Below are positions 1-10,600 of a stretch of 64,000 bases of DNA, piece by piece. This DNA comes from Euborellia annulipes (lineage: Eukaryota; Arthropoda; Insecta; Dermaptera; Anisolabididae), in contig JAKCPI010014133.1 of NCBI GenBank assembly GCA_023213315.1, positions 16,492 through 80,491 on the forward strand. Reading direction: 5' to 3'. Each line of letters opens with the position of its first letter. The first letter of the stretch is position 1. Below the pieces are notes generated by a model. That model searched no databases, was not told the DNA's origin, and was given only the letters and a program-made list of their open reading frames with translations. A program made the translations under genes and the position numbers.

Positions 1-235
1 CAAAATAGCCAAAAGGCGGGGGTGGGGGAGGAGGATTTTCTTCCCAAAAACAGCAAGTTATTGATCGATCCTCCAACTCCTTACTTGTGTGTTTGTATGC
101 CATATGGTGTACGAAGAGAGAGAAAGAGAATTCTCTTCTTTTTCTCATTGCCTGCTTCTTTCTACACAATCTTAGATTGGAAAATTTTACGAAATAAATT
201 TGAAGTACATTCTCTACTTGAAATAAACTATGGTT
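1..235. other. unassigned AT-rich DNA
   Basis: No gene or clear repeat except the last ~20 bases, which match the body of the B variant of the H family (CTTGAAATAAACTATGG), into which the following H copy abuts. Confidence 0.4.
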
Positions 236-586
236 ATTACTTTCTCTTACCTCTATTAATATATAGAGAGAAAGTATTGGTTCATGTCAATAAATTCGAT
301 GTCGAGATTTTGATGGATATACACGTTTTGAGGTCCCCTGAATCCATTGATTGTGTGTGTGTTCAATTTTAAGCATGAAGCAATTGAGCAAGGAGATTGA
401 AATTTGATATTTAAGTTACGCACCCCCTGGGACGTGACAGAAAGTTTTTGAACAAAATCGACCAAAGAGTACTAGTACTTTACTGATACACATTTTCAGT
501 TTTTTTTTCGATTTTCTCAAAATCCGCTACGATTTTGATTAAAATTCATAAATCAATTATTTTTTAGATGCTCTTTAAAATGAAAG
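236..586 (+). mobile_element. H family copy, 3'-truncated
   Basis: Begins with the family terminus ACTTTCTCTTACC followed by an AT-rich stem and AGAGAGAAAGTA, then the shared body (TTCGATGTCGAGATTTTGATG, CCCCTGAATCC, a short TG tract). It stops before the terminal CTGGTGTGAC hairpin. Non-coding. Confidence 0.75.
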
Positions 587-875
587 GTAGGTTAATTAAA
601 TTTAAAAATTAATTAAGACATCAGATCTTTAATATAATATAATATTTAATCTCTTGGCGATCGATTTCGCTTACAAAGCATCATCAGGCCAGCTGGAAGA
701 ATAATTACAATTAAAAAATTTGAATATAAATATGTTTATATAAATTGTTTTTTGTTGCTGGACAAATACACAAATATATACATCAAAGAAAAAGATAAAG
801 GATTCTTGGAAGCAAGTTGCAATCAAGATAGAACGAATTTTTTCAATATCATACATATATGCATTTGCAGCTTAA

Positions 876-1105
876 AGGTGGAATTCCGAGCAACGCGACA
901 GAGCGTCACTGACGCCACGACAGTGACGCGGCGGCAGAGCGACACAACATGTCATGTGTAAATAAATGAAAGGCTATTCGAGTATTGCGACACAGACGCC
1001 GGCGTCAGTAAACAAACGCGACCTATTGTCCTTACCTAAAACACTGTCGCGGCTGCAGTGACGCTATTGACGCTGCCGCTCTGTCGCGTTGCTCGGAATT
1101 CCACC
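876..1105. mobile_element. GC-rich MITE with 31-bp perfect TIRs
   Basis: Ends are exact inverted repeats of about 31 bp (outer part AGGTGGAATTCCGAGC), flanked by CTTAA/TTAAG. The 230-bp interior has no ORF of note and is rich in GACGC and GTCAC motifs, clearly more GC-rich than its AT-rich neighbours. The flanking bases allow TTAA or TTA as target duplication, so piggyBac-like and PIF-like are both possible. Confidence 0.7.
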
Positions 1106-1147
1106 TTAAGAATAATTTTAAATTTTTTATATATAGTTTTATATTAT

Positions 1148-1208
1148 GTGCTCTTTAAAATGTATATTCTGATTTTGTCATTGAAATCTTTTGAAGACCA
1201 CTTTACTC
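1148..1208 (+). mobile_element. H family internal fragment
   Basis: Matches the H body (CTCTTTAAAATGTATATTCT ... ACTTTACTCTTGTA) and is directly followed by the start of the next H copy. Confidence 0.6.
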
Positions 1209-1216
1209 TTGTATTT

Positions 1217-1889
1217 ATTTTTACTTTCTCTTACCTCTATATATATGTTAATATATAGAGAGAGAAAGTATTGGTTCATGTCAAAAATTCGATGTCGAGA
1301 TTTTGATGGATATACACGTTTTGAGGTCCCCTGAATCCAAAAAAGTGGTTTTCGCGACATGGTCTGTCTGTGTGTCTGTGTGTCTGTGTGTCTGTCTGTG
1401 AACAAAATATCTCAAGAACGAAAAGAGCTAGGAGGTTGAAATTTTATATTTAAGTTAGGCACCCCCTGGGACGTGACACGAAGCTTTTTAACAAAATCGA
1501 CCAAAGAGTACTAGCACTTTACTGATTCACTTTTTCAGTTTTTTTCGATTTTCTCAAAATTTGCTCCAACGATTTTTTTTAAAATTCAAAAATCAATTAT
1601 TTTTTAGATTCTCTATAAAATGTATATTCTCATTTTGTGATTGAAATCTTCTGAAGATCACTTTACTCTTGTACTCCATAGAAAAGATAGGAGAAATGGT
1701 TGCCATGGTATCAAAATATAAATATTTTCCCATACTTATAAATTTTACATCTTGAATTCAATTGTACCCTACTCGGAAACTAAATACATGTCGACACAAA
1801 AAATCTGGTGTGACAAGCACAGTACACAACTTTCGATTACCGAAGGTAAGAGAAAGTTGTGTGCTGTGCGCCAGTCACACCAGATTTTT
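1217..1889 (+). mobile_element. H family, full-length copy
   Basis: Complete copy of about 670 bp: TTTTTACTTTCTCTTACC start, subterminal stem AGAGAGAAAGTA, body with a short TG/CTGT tract, and the terminal hairpin at 1803-1884 (TCTGGTGTGAC ... GTCACACCAGA) followed by a T run. No coding capacity; a non-autonomous element of uncertain class. Confidence 0.8.
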
Positions 1890-1929
1890 TTTTATTCTGC
1901 TCCGTACCACTATGTAACTCACTTCTGAT

Positions 1930-2181
1930 CATGGGAGTAGCCAGACATCTTGTTAGAGGGGGCAACCCCTCGTTAGAGCGAGAGGGGGAGGTTTGGAATT
2001 AATATATACATAGATTATTAATTATTTATTTAAATAAACAAATAAATTAATTAATGTAGTGGATTGGGGCGTTAAAATAAAAATTCCCAATGGGAAAAAT
2101 ATATATGTTTTGTTTTTTTAATTTTTAGGACAAGCCAGGGGAGGCAAAGGGCACTTCTGCCTCCCACTAGCTACGCCCATG
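1930..2181. mobile_element. hAT-like MITE (CATGGGCGTAGC family), 8-bp TSD
   Basis: Termini CATGGGAGTAGCCAG and CTAGCTACGCCCATG are inverted repeats. It is flanked by an exact 8-bp duplication CTTCTGAT (1922-1929 and 2182-2189), the duplication size of hAT elements. Same family as 59560-59832, with which it shares GTTAGAGCGAGAGGGGG-like and AATTAATATA-like interior sequence. Confidence 0.8.
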
Positions 2182-2184
2182 CTT

Positions 2185-2209
2185 CTGATGATGACACTTG
2201 TGTCGAAAT
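2185..2209 (+). ncRNA. hammerhead-like stem-loop motif (a)
   Basis: CTGATGA, one T, stem GACAC/GTGTC with a TT loop, then GAAAT. It has the CTGANGA and GAAA blocks of a type hammerhead core but one extra base before the stem. See the related motifs at 6952, 9663, 10346, 30621, 30688, 48860, 51616 and 55.3 kb. Ribozyme activity is not shown. Confidence 0.35.
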
Positions 2210-2254
2210 GCGTATAAAGTGTTAATGTTGGGGAATAAAAAAGAAAGGAAAACC

Positions 2255-2470
2255 AAAAACTGAAAAAGTACTTCACTAGTACTCTTGTTCAAAAGCTTAT
2301 TTTAACTGTCCTAACTGAAATATAAAATTTCAACCTCGTAGCTCAGTTCCTTCATGCCTTTTTTGCCTCCACGACACACTCAAGGGGCCTCAAAACGTGT
2401 ATTTCCATCAAAATTTCGACTTCGAAATTATGATATGAATCTAATCCTTTCTCTTTCTATAATAAAAAGT
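2255..2470 (-). mobile_element. H family fragment, degenerate
   Basis: Reverse-orientation H body (AACTGAAAAAGTAC, GTACTCTTGTTCAAAAGC, CCTCAAAACGTGTA) with many changes; both ends missing. Confidence 0.55.
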
Positions 2471-3026
2471 AAAATTATTTTTTAAGACTCTTTCATATTC
2501 ACTTGAAATGTTGATGAGAATTATATTAGATGGGATGTGAACAAAAACAACAACAACAACAACAACAAAAAAGCAATCACCTATCAAGAGAAATTATCAA
2601 AATCATTAACATCAACAAAACTTGTATTTAATTTTAATGCTTTTGTTTGTTTATTTGTTGTTGTTTTTGTTCGGTTAATTAAAATGCAAATGCAAGGAAA
2701 TTACATTATCCAAAAGTTTTTTTTTTTTTTTTTTCTCTCATCTTTAATAAATACAGGGTGTATATAATTATATTATTAAAAAAAAAAAAAAAGAAATTTC
2801 ATTCATAAAACAATAATGGCAATTAATTTACGTAAATAATAATAATACGTATAAAATGTAATCCCTGTTTGAAAATTCAATCACTAACAAAACTAAACGA
2901 AACAAAAAAAAAAAAAAACAAATAGCTTATATGTTTGACATAAAACAACAAGATAATATTGGAATGAATTCGTTTAAAAGTCCGGTATTGAAATATAGTA
3001 TTTATAATGGAGGAAACAATGAAGAA
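2471..3026. other. AT-rich, simple repeats only
   Basis: Contains an (AAC)n tract near 2541-2566 and long A and T runs. I see no gene. Confidence 0.5.
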
Positions 3027-3135
3027 AAATATCTGGTGTGACTGGGCGCACAGCACGCCTTTGGTAAAAGACAGTTATGTTATTTTTGCTAAGAGAATGT
3101 TGTGTTCTGTGTTTGTCACACCAGATATTTTGTCG
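3027..3135. mobile_element. H family hairpin, degenerate
   Basis: ATCTGGTGTGACTGGGCGCACAG at the left and TTCTGTGTTTGTCACACCAG at the right form the H hairpin arms around a longer, altered loop. Confidence 0.6.
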
Positions 3136-4597
3136 AGATATATTCTAGAATCTCATATCTTCTGAAAGAAAAAAGTTCATTTTTTCGTTCAGTGAGTGTA
3201 CTGGTGTTTTTTCTTTGATGACGTTTTTGTTCATTATTTCTTTAATAAATAACAGATTTTTACGAATGAATGATTTTTAGAAAGCCAAAGAACTATAGAA
3301 TATCGTAAATATATGTTTTTTGCATTCAGGGATATCTAAAATTGTATTAGGGGTGACCAAAGCAAAAAAAATCTTGAAAATTTCGATTTTTCTAAACTTT
3401 AAGCCGTTTGCGGCACGTCTAAATGACCTCCGATTGGGATGAAACTTAAAATTTATATGTATTCTAACTATCTGCATATTTTGACGGGGTGTCGGCGTTA
3501 AAAATAATTTGAACATTCTAAATAAAAGCCGTTTTAGAGCACCATTTTCTACTAAAATCTATTTTGCTCTATATCTCTAAAACTGTGCCTAATGGAAAAA
3601 TTCTAATTACATATCTGAATTCAGAATGAAAAAATGCACTAGGTTCACTAATCAGATTTCTTGTGAAAAAAACCTTGTCGACTGGTGTTATTTATATAGT
3701 TTGCCTTGGACTGTTCTGTGCCAGCTGATGATACCCCCCTCCTAGTAGCAAAGCGGGCAATGCGCATTAATTACATAATAATTCCTTTAATCTTATTTTG
3801 ATAATATCTACTCACTGGATGTCCTGAATCCATTTTATTTTATAACATATATTAAAAAAAAAAAAATAATTTTAAAAGCAAATCAAATCCATTAATTACA
3901 AAATTCAAACGACAAATGAAAATCTGTTAATAAAAAAAAATACAATAGGATTAATGTACGTAGGTGCAAAAAAAAAAAAAAATAATAATAATAATTTTTT
4001 ATCAAATAAATTCAACTTTTCATTTTATTAAATTATATTTAATATCATTCATTTACTTTTATTAACGTATTATCAAAATTTTTTTTATCCTCTGATTGAT
4101 GATTATTAGTTTTTTTATTTTTTTTATATTATACGTGGAAAAAAATGATTGTTTTTGATTTTAAATAAACCCCTGGAGGGGATATGGTGCTTAATGATAG
4201 TACGTGTAAAAAGAAGATATCTTGAGTTGGTTGGCTGTAGAGACAAAGATGAAATAGACGAGAGCCTTCCGGAAAAATTTCGACTTAATTGACAATTTTG
4301 TTTGCCCTGAAGATGAGAGCCAAACGTTGGCTACAAAAGAGGGGGGGGGGAAGACCCCAGGGGGTAGATTTCCAATTTACCTAAATATCTGACACGCTCA
4401 ATTATGTAAAATCGCTATATGAAACAGCATTGGCTTAGCCAGAAATTTTTTATGGGGGATCAAATTATTTTTTTAAAAATTTAAGATTATTTTAGGGTTT
4501 TTATAAATCATTTTGGTTTGTTTTTTAGCTAGAGTAAATTATTATATTTTACTTTCTCTTACCCTATGTGAAATATAATTTGTATTAAATATCTAGT
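3136..4597. other. unassigned AT-rich DNA
   Basis: Moderately complex block at about 3270-3730, then A/T-rich sequence with homopolymers and a run of G at about 4343. No frame, TIR or duplication that I can support. Confidence 0.4.
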
Positions 4598-4659
4598 CAT
4601 GGCCTGGGTCCCATGGGGGGGGTAGTTTGAACCCCCAAACCCCCTGGCTACGCCTATGT
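4598..4659. mobile_element. hAT-like (CATGGGCGTAGC family) short remnant
   Basis: CATGGCCTGGGTCCCATGG at the left and CCCTGGCTACGCCTATG at the right resemble the family termini, separated by a G run and a C-rich bit; internally deleted. Confidence 0.4.
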
Positions 4660-4782
4660 GAAACAGGGGTGGATATAGAAATTGGGCTGAATATCAATAA
4701 AGAAATTACATTGGCTGCATTTTCTTCTTGTTTTCTTACCTCTTTCAGCATCTGCTCTACAGTCATACATCCCCCTCTTATA

Positions 4783-5350
4783 TCTATATATATAAAAATC
4801 TTATATATAAAAATGAAATGGGAAAAATGTATGTATGTAAATATGTATGTATATGTTCTATAGAAATCCACAATTTCCAATGAATCCATTTGAAATTAAG
4901 TATACATATAGTATATGGCTCTGGGAGTAACGTAGTAATAATTTGAATCTCTTAAATGTTTTGGAAAATTAATTATAATCAAATTTCTTCAATATGGGAA
5001 CACAAAATCAACAAGTTGGCTAGAAATTAGAGAGCGTCCTTTATGCTATGTGAACCAGCTTCCTACCTGACTATGGGCTGGGGGTGGGGGCTACGCAGCA
5101 GTTGAAAAACGAAGAGAGGATGCAGGTGACTGACCCTTTAAACAGTCATAAACAGACCCTTTTGTGCTGTTCCCAATAGGTACCCTCGCCTCGCTTGAAT
5201 ATAAGATCCTTCCTTAACATCTTAACACTTGCATTGCAACAAGAAATATCCCAAATTGGGAATAAACTTGCTCGCCGAAGGGAGCAAGGGGTCAGGGGCG
5301 CAGCCCCCTGGCTAGGCGGAAAAGCCTGCCGAAGGCGGGCTTGCGACTAG
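4783..5350 (+). mobile_element. non-autonomous Helitron
   Basis: 568 bp with Helitron hallmarks: begins TCTATATATATAAAAATC after an A, ends CTAG before a T, and carries a 3' hairpin at 5322-5342 (AAGCCTGCC, loop GAA, GGCGGGCTT) eight bases before CTAG terminus GCGACTAG. A second GC hairpin (GGGGC-GCA-GCCCC) lies just upstream. No Rep/helicase coding. Helitrons are known to insert between A and T without target duplication, which fits here. Confidence 0.75.
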
Positions 5351-5382
5351 TTAAATATATGTCTACAGAATAAATCTGGTGT

Positions 5383-5447
5383 GACAGTGTACAACTTTCT
5401 CTTACATTCGGTAATCGAAAGTTGTGCGACCAGTCACACCAGATTTT
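5383..5447. mobile_element. H family hairpin, shortened
   Basis: AATCTGGTGTGACAGTGTAC ... GTTGTGCGACCAGTCACACC; a reduced version of the H terminal hairpin immediately after the Helitron. Confidence 0.65.
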
Positions 5448-5508
5448 TGACTTTTAAATGTTTTTAATTTTCTAATAAAAAATTTGGAATATTTTTGCAA
5501 TATAAATG

Positions 5509-5641
5509 TATGGGCGTAACTAGGAAATTTGGCTGGGGGCATGAGATTAGATTTCCTCTAAGGGACCTGGAAGGCAGTATATTTTCTTGGGGCGGGGAAC
5601 TTTCTGGGGGATGGGGCGGGACTCTCCTAGTTACGCCCATG
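5509..5641. mobile_element. MITE, TATGGGCGTAACTAGG termini
   Basis: 133-bp element whose ends TATGGGCGTAACTAGG and CCTAGTTACGCCCATG are inverted repeats; GC-rich interior with GGGG runs. No duplication readable. Related by its ends to the hAT-like element at 27139-27318. Confidence 0.6.
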
Positions 5642-6066
5642 TTTACGTGGCTCATACGTGACATTACTAACAAAAACAAAATGCCGTTTGTTATAAATAA
5701 AATCGCCAAAATATCTATGCATCATCTATCATTTGATTATTTATTTTGGTTTGATCATAACTAGTTGTAACATGATTTAATTTCATAAAAACGATCGGAA
5801 CAATTTCTCAGTTAGTTAAAATAAACGGATTTTGGGAGAAAATATAAGCGAATTAAATTCTCATCTTTCTGTGAATGAATCAGTTGGATTCTACAATAGA
5901 AAGGATCATTGCAGGTCACCTGATCCGAGGCTTTGCAGGCGTTAGAGCTCTGAGAGAGAGAGATGGAATGGAATCGCTGCTCAAGGACCAGATAATTTAA
6001 TTTAAACCAAGTAAATAGCATTAAAGTTTAGATGATGCACATTTTCTCTAATTTCATTTACATTTA
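5642..6066. other. unassigned DNA
   Basis: No gene, RNA or repeat that I can support; a short GA tract lies near 5953. Confidence 0.4.
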
Positions 6067-6240
6067 TTTTTACTTTCTCTTACCTATGTATATATGTAAT
6101 ATATATATAGAGAGAAAGTATTGGATTCATGTCAAAAATTCGATGTCGAGATTTTGATGGATCTTCACGTTTTGAGGTCCCCTGAATCCAAAAAACTGGT
6201 TTTCGCGACATGGTCTGTCTGTGTGTGTGTGTGTGTGTGT

Positions 6241-6301
<61 letters not shown>

Positions 6302-6783
6302 CAATTTTAAGCATGAAGGAATTGAGCTAGGAGATTGAAATTTTATATTTAAGTTAAATACCTCCCGGGACCGGAAAAATAAGCTTTTAATCAAAATCGG
6401 CCAAAGAGTACTAGTACTTTACTGATGTACTTTTTCAGTTTTTTTCGATTTTCTCAAAATTCGCTCTAACGATTTTGATTAAAATTCAAAAATCAATTAT
6501 TTTTTAGATGCTCTTTCAAATGTATATTCTCGTTTTGCCCTCAAAATTGTTTGAAGCACACTTTACTCTTGTGCTTCATAGGAAAGATAGGAGAAATGGT
6601 TGCCATGGTAACAAAATATAAATATTTTCCCATATTTTACATCTGAATTCAAATATTCCCTACTGCCGGGAACTAAATACATGTCGACACAAAAAATCTG
6701 GTGTGACAAGCACAGTACACAACTTTCGATTACCGAAGGTAAGAGAAAGTTGTGTGCTGTGCGTCAGTCACACCAGATTTTTT
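6067..6783 (+). mobile_element. H family, full-length copy with long TG tract
   Basis: Full copy: TTTTTACTTTCTCTTACC start, body, TG microsatellite at about 6219-6300, terminal hairpin at 6697-6778. In-frame VC/TH repeats across the TG tract are not genes. Confidence 0.8.
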
Positions 6784-6824
6784 ATTTTTACTTTCAATCT
6801 TACATGTTGCTTATCTTTTAAATT

Positions 6825-7035
6825 CTACAAAATTCCATCAATTCTCGAAGGTTTACTTTGAAGTTTGCAAGGTGGACGTGCAGATTTTTAAATAATTTTA
6901 AACAATTATTTTTCAGAAATTTTATTAGCTGACAATTGATTGCAATGTAGAGTTTCGGTCATCTAGTGTGACCATCATCAAGCCTGGAATATATATAAAA
7001 TATACTTTAAAAAACAGAACATTACATTTTATTAT
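6825..7035 (-). mobile_element. K repeat (Penelope-like 3' end), copy 1
   Basis: About 210 bp that is repeated in inverted orientation at 9610-9825. It contains the hammerhead-like motif (b) at 6952-6982. Class inferred from the motif only. Confidence 0.5.
6952..6982 (-). ncRNA. hammerhead-like stem-loop motif (b)
   Basis: Read on the - strand: TTGATGA, T, perfect 5-bp stem GGTCA/TGACC, then GAAAC. Confidence 0.35.
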
Positions 7036-7241
7036 AATTTCATTATTTTATACAATATTTAAAATTTGTCTTAATACGCAATTTTATAAATAGCCAAAAG
7101 AAACAAGAAAGAAATTTTAGGTAATTATATTATTAATAATATCTGCTCTATTTTTAAATCATTGATTAGAATTGAGAATGTTGGCTATTTATAAAATTGC
7201 GTATTAAGACAAATTTTAAATATTGTATAAAATAATGAAAT
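7036..7241. repeat. 60-bp inverted repeat with 86-bp spacer
   Basis: Arms 7036-7095 and 7182-7241 are reverse complements over about 60 bp (AATTTCATTATTTTATACAA ... ATAAATAGCCA). Probably part of a foldback element. Confidence 0.7.
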
Positions 7242-7255
7242 TGTGATGATAAAAT

Positions 7256-7600
7256 TAAAAAATCTGGTGTGACTGGCGCACAGCACACAACTTTCTCTTA
7301 CCCTTCGGTAAGAGAAAGTTGTGCACTGTGCTGGTCACACCAGATTTTTTGTGTCGAGATATATTTAGTTTCCCATAGCACCTTAGTTTCAAACTTGCAT
7401 TTTAAATGTTGATTGCTTGAAATAAACTATGGTTATTTTTCAAAATTTTAATCTCATATTTGGACATTTTATACACAATATAGATTCGTAAATAAATACA
7501 AAATTTCATAAGAATTGGGAAAAAAAAATTTTAAATGCCTAAAAAGTTCCAAAGGGGACCCCCTTTTGAATCGAAATTAACATACAAATCCCTATAGGAA
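7256..7600 (-). mobile_element. H family, B variant
   Basis: Starts with the H hairpin (7261-7343), continues with TTTTTTGTGTCGAGATATAT and then a different body (GTTTCCCATAGCACCTTAG, CTTGAAATAAACTATGG). Copies at 21700-21972, 26626-26960 and 55990-56325. Confidence 0.7.
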
Positions 7601-7731
7601 ATTAACATTGGTCAAATGCGAAGATTAGGTGGAAAGGGAATTTAAATAGAGAGAGAGAAGATAGTTTTGTGAGAGAGAGAGATATGTTTTCTCCGAAAAA
7701 AAAAATGGGCGTTTAAATAATAATTGATTTT

Positions 7732-7844
7732 TACTTTCTCGTATAGAGAAAGTTATGTAATCGTAAAAAAATTCGACTTCGATATTTTGATGTTTCTCCA
7801 CGTTTTAGACCTCCCTGAGTCCAAAAAAACCATTTTTGGCATTA

Positions 7845-7886
<42 letters not shown>

Positions 7887-8629
7887 CACGATTGCTTAAA
7901 AACCAAGGCAGCTAGATCGATGAAATTTGGTATATGCTCCTTACACTAAAATTGTAGATTTCTATCAACTTTTGGAGTAAATACGTCACTTGGAAGTAGT
8001 ACTTTACTTAAAAAGTTTTTTCAAAAATTTTGAAATTTTCAATTTTTTTGTTATATTATGATAAAATACTCTATTTTAAAAGTTTTTATTCTTTGACATT
8101 TTTTTCGAAAACTGAATAGTTTTTGAAATAATCAAAGAAGAAATAGAAAATATTCGTTAATTTTGATAAAAAATCAAAACAAAATCATACAGGTGTCATT
8201 AAAAAAAGGGCAAATATAAACAAATGAATTTGTGAAACAAATGAATTTGTTTATATTTACCCTTTTTTTAATGACACCTGTATGATTTTGTTTTGATTTT
8301 TTATCAAAATTAACGAATATTTTCTATTTCTTCTTTGATTATTTCAAAAACTATTCAGTTTTCGAAAAAATGTCAAAGAATAAAAACTTTTTAAAATAGA
8401 GTATTTTATCATAATATAACAAAAAAAATTGAAAATTTCAAAATTTTGAAAAAACTTTTTAAGTAAAGTACTACTTCCAAGTGACGTATTTACTCCAAAA
8501 GTTGATAGAAATCTACAATTTTAGTGTAAGGAGCATATACCAAATTTCATCGATCTAGCTGCTTGGTTTTAAGCAATCGTGTTTACACACACACCCAGAC
8601 GTAATTCCAAAAGAACATACGAGAAAGTC
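7732..8629. mobile_element. 898-bp foldback element related to H
   Basis: Ends TACTTTCTCGTAT / CATACGAGAAAGT are inverted. Inside, arms 7886-8225 and 8245-8583 are near-identical reverse complements (about 340 bp) around a 19-bp spacer; only a few single-base differences are visible. The left outer part keeps the H layout (TTCGACTTCGATATTTTGATG-like block, CCTCCCTGAGTCC, TG microsatellite). Non-coding; a transcript through it would fold into a long hairpin. Confidence 0.8.
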
Positions 8630-8650
8630 TCGGGGAAGTCAATCCCCATA

Positions 8651-8936
8651 TTTTTTTTTTTTTTTTTTTTTTTATAAAAAAACATTCACACTTTTTTTCT
8701 CATTCACCCTCACATTCACACACACATTCACACAGTCTTTTCGGCAACTTAGGCCATTTAAGACATTTACGATATCCGTTATTATTAAATTATATATATT
8801 GGGGTCCAGGCATTCTTATTTAAGCCATTTGGTATCCAATTGGCTTAAATAAAATCATCGGACTGCCTGGGGTCCGAACCCGCGACGTTTGGTATATGAG
8901 GTTAGCACGCTAACCTCTACGCCATGCCCCGAGGGC
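8651..8936 (-). mobile_element. SINE-1 copy
   Basis: Full copy on the - strand: tRNA-like head (box B as GGTTCGGACCC on - strand), the self-complementary TTTAAGCCATTTGG core, GCCGAAAAGAC block, TGTGAATG repeats and a terminal A run (T run at 8651). Confidence 0.8.
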
Positions 8937-8969
8937 ATAATTGATTTTTAATCTAATAAAAAGAAAAAG

Positions 8970-9300
8970 ATTTAAATTCGGTTACCATGGCAACCATTTA
9001 TTTCTCCTATCTTTCCTATGAAGCACAAGAGTAAAGTGTGCTTCAAACAATTTTGAGGGCAAAACGAGAATATACATTTGAAAGAGCATCTAAAAAATAA
9101 TTGATTTTTGAATTTTAATCAAAATCGTTAGAGCGAATTTTGAGAAAATCGAAAAAAACTGAAAAAGTACATCAGTAAAGTACTAGTACTTTTTGGCCGA
9201 TTTTGATTAAAAGCTTATTTTGTCGGTCCCGGGGGTGTTTAACTTAAATATAAAATTTCAGCCTCATAGCTCAATTCCTTCATGCTTAAAATTGAACACA

Positions 9301-9397
<97 letters not shown>

Positions 9398-9551
9398 ACA
9401 GACAGACCATGTCGCGAAAACCACTTTTTTGGATTCAGGGGACCTCAAAACGTGAAGATCCATCAAAATCTCGACATCGAATTTTTGACATGAAACCAAT
9501 ACTTTCTCTCTATATATATATTACATATATACATAGGTAAGAGAAAGTAAA
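8970..9551 (-). mobile_element. H family, truncated copy with long AC tract
   Basis: Reverse H body from GGTTACCATGGCAACC to GGTAAGAGAAAGTAAAAA; AC microsatellite at about 9301-9394. Terminal hairpin missing. Confidence 0.75.
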
Positions 9552-9609
9552 AAATACATCAAACGCCAAATCAATTGATAACAGAGTTGTATATAATTTT
9601 TTTATTTTT

Positions 9610-9825
9610 TAATAAAATGTAATGTCCTGTGTTTTAAAGTATATTTTATATATATTCCAGGCCTGATGATGGTCACACTAGATGACGGAAACTGTACATT
9701 TCAATCATTTGTCAGCTAATAAAAATTTCTGAAAAATAATTGTTTAAAATTATTTAAAAAATCTGCACGTCAACCTTGCAAACTGCAAAGTAAACCTTCG
9801 AGTATTGATGAAATTCTGCTTTTTA
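9610..9825 (+). mobile_element. K repeat, copy 2
   Basis: Inverted duplicate of 6825-7035, with the hammerhead-like motif (c) at 9663-9692. Confidence 0.5.
9663..9692 (+). ncRNA. hammerhead-like stem-loop motif (c)
   Basis: CTGATGA, T, stem GGTCA/TGACG with loop CACTAGA, then GAAAC. Confidence 0.35.
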
Positions 9826-9839
9826 ATTACTTAGTACTT

Positions 9840-10230
9840 AGTATTATTAATAGAAAAATATTGCCAATGGAAATACACGTTTTGAGGAATTTTTAAAAAT
9901 TATTTGAGTGTGAAAAAGAAAATCTCAAGAGCTACGAATGTACGAGGTTAAATTATGGATATTTAGGTAGGGCAATTTTTTGGAATACAATTTTGAAAAA
10001 TATGATCTAAAAAATACTATTACCATCTTAAATCAGCGGAAACTAAATATAAGCCTATCTGGACACAAGAAATCTGGAGGGACAAGCACAGAACTCGGTA
10101 ATCCGAATCGAAAGTTTTGTGCTGTGCTACCAATTACACCAGATTTTTAATTTTAAAAGGCCAAATGGTGATATAATCCTCATAGAATTAATTAGAAAAA
10201 AATGATGCCAGTCACACCAGATTTTTTAAA
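9840..10230. mobile_element. degenerate H family fragments
   Basis: A weak H body (ATACACGTTTTGAGG, ATCTCAAGAGCTACGAATG) is followed by a decayed hairpin at 10070-10148 and a lone half-hairpin GCCAGTCACACCAGATTTTT at 10208-10226. Confidence 0.5.
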
Positions 10231-10345
10231 ATAAAATTAGTCAAATTTCTTGGCAATAACATAAATTATTAAGAGAATTTTTAATTATAGACCACATTTT
10301 TGTATTAAATATTTATTAAAAATATATAAATACTGTACAACGAAC

Positions 10346-10378
10346 GTTTCGACTGCTTATTTTGCAGCCGTTATCAAG
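10346..10378 (-). ncRNA. hammerhead-like stem-loop motif (d)
   Basis: On the - strand: TTGATAA, C, perfect stem GGCTGC/GCAGTC region (one wobble-like change), loop AAAATAA, then GAAAC. Located at the edge of the S repeat. Confidence 0.3.
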
Positions 10379-10394
10379 TACTGTGCACTTGCTC

Positions 10395-10600
10395 CGACTC
10401 AAGTGAACCAACTGTCATGTCCGTTACGTGCCTTTTTATATACAGCGACCTCAGCGCCATCTGTCGGCATTTATGTGAAGATAGATTCGAATTTTCCCGC
10501 TATTTTCACTCATTTCCATGAAGTTAGTCACAATTATCAAAGCAAGTGTTTACATAAAAAGCTAGATGTTACAATAATGTTGATTTTTTCATAGATGTTA
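10395..10600 (+). repeat. S repeat, copy 1
   Basis: Sequence AACTGTCATGTCCGTTACGT ... CAGCGCCATCTGTCGGC recurs at 40120-40190 and, inverted, at 40374-40562. Class not recognised. Confidence 0.55.

Larger units (their letters stand above)
1890..2250 (+). mobile_element. Penelope-like 3' end fragment, interrupted
   Basis: Flanks of the hAT-like MITE. The right flank (CTGATGATGACACTTGTGTCGA, then AATGCGTATAAAGTGTTAAT) matches the 3' region downstream of the GIY-YIG fragment at 55.3 kb (on the - strand there), so this is inferred to be a Penelope-like 3' UTR piece. Confidence 0.5.

Noticed and set aside
6121..6394. Open frames of VC or TH repeats across the TG/AC tracts (also 9220-9540, 44308-44592)
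   Set aside because: They are translations of microsatellites inside H elements, present on both strands, with no conserved protein features.
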